NCBI GenBank assembly: GCA_934636045.1
Contig: CAKTZP010000128.1
Location: 1-5,853 of the forward strand
Reading direction: 5' to 3'
DNA length: 5,853 nt
Origin: an uncultured Oscillospiraceae bacterium
Lineage (GTDB): Bacteria; Bacillota; Clostridia; Oscillospirales; Oscillospiraceae
Part shown: positions 5,674 through 5,853 of the stretch, piece after piece
Layout: the number at the start of each line of letters is the position of its first letter
How positions within the stretch are numbered: position 1 is the first letter of the stretch
Notes under the pieces: generated by a model
The model's database searches: none
What the model was told of the DNA's origin: nothing
The model's input: only the letters and a program-made list of their open reading frames with translations
Program-made: the position numbers and the translations under genes

Positions 5674-5853
5674 TCGAACAAAATTTGCTGGAGAAAATTC
5701 TGTTCTTAAAAACGCGTTTTGAGTTTTGCCTGCTGAGGTTTGGCCTTTCCCTGACTCAGCAGTCTCAGGGGATGTGCCCTGAAAACTGAACAAGAATGAT
5801 TCCGTCTGTTATGTCTTCCGCGTCTCCGCGTCGCAACTTCGAGCCTGCTTCCT
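5674..5853 (-). other. Transcribed rRNA spacer upstream of 5S
   Basis: These 180 bases precede the 5S rRNA in the same transcript. The stretch TTGTTCAGTTTTCAGGG (near 5794-5778 on the minus strand) is like sequences common in Firmicutes rRNA spacers. Inverted repeats present are CTGCTGAG with CTCAGCAG (5762-5755 and 5737-5730, 8 bp), TCAGGG with CCCTGA (5782-5777 and 5770-5765, 6 bp), the palindrome AAAACGCGTTTT (5709-5720), and the pre-5S stem listed separately. An 8-bp direct repeat (tccgcgtc) lies at 5817-5832. I recognise no tRNA and no 23S 3' end, so 23S, if it precedes the 5S, lies beyond the window. Confidence 0.65.
5676..5705 (-). other. Hairpin directly upstream of 5S rRNA, possible processing stem
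   Basis: GAACAGAATTT (5705-5695) pairs with AAATTTTGTTC (5686-5676) over 11 bp, with one G-U and an 8-nt loop. It ends 2 nt before the 5' end of the 5S helix I. It is not followed by a T run, so it is not a terminator. A stem here in the precursor RNA could guide 5S maturation. That role is inference; only the pairing is seen. Confidence 0.55.

Noticed and set aside
5126..5793. Several open frames of 75-137 codons across the 5S rRNA and its flanks
   Set aside because: They run through the 5S gene, its terminator, the promoter or the start of the large gene, and none has a recognisable domain.
5800..5853. 23S rRNA 3' end at the window edge
   Set aside because: I could not match the last bases to the conserved 3' end of 23S rRNA or its closing helix, so no 23S feature is called.
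1..5853. CRISPR array, insertion sequence or prophage attachment site
   Set aside because: No regularly spaced repeats other than the SLH coding repeats, no transposase-like frame and no tRNA-associated direct repeat were seen.

Overview
The window reads as chromosome of a Gram-positive, fairly GC-rich member of the Clostridia. The support is a Firmicutes-type 5S rRNA, a Gram-positive signal peptide, three S-layer homology (SLH) repeats on a secreted enzyme, and a TrkA-type K+ protein. A gut Oscillospirales-like lineage is my guess from general resemblance, not something the sequence proves. Every supported gene lies on the minus strand, so transcription runs from high to low coordinates.

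Layout in order of transcription: (1) 5853-5674 is the transcribed spacer upstream of a 5S rRNA, with several inverted repeats and no recognisable 23S 3' end. (2) 5673-5559 is the 5S rRNA, followed at once by a strong intrinsic terminator (5556-5522), so this is the end of an rRNA operon. (3) 5521-5263 is an AT-rich intergenic region with a near-consensus promoter (TGGACA, 17 bp, TATAAT with extended -10), a short 5' UTR hairpin and a good ribosome binding site. (4) 5262-1189 is one 1357-residue exported protein. In order it holds a signal peptide, a 5'-nucleotidase (metallophosphatase plus C-terminal nucleotidase domain), an alpha/beta hydrolase with a Ser-Asp-His triad, a beta-rich segment resembling the C-terminal barrel of SAM hydroxide adenosyltransferases, a protein-tyrosine-phosphatase-like domain with an HC(X5)R loop, and three SLH repeats. 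(5) 1182-1099 holds two hairpins in tandem, the second a classical terminator. (6) 1079-1051 is a promoter with extended -10 for the next gene. (7) 965-1 is the first 321 codons of trkA, running off the window.

The notable object is the large surface enzyme. Three hydrolase modules, two of them phosphatases, are joined on one cell-wall-anchored polypeptide, and all three keep their visible core catalytic residues. The simplest reading is an extracellular machine for stripping phosphate and possibly acyl groups from nucleotides and other substrates outside the membrane. The gene has its own promoter and terminators, so it is probably a single-gene transcript, and neither neighbour suggests a shared pathway.
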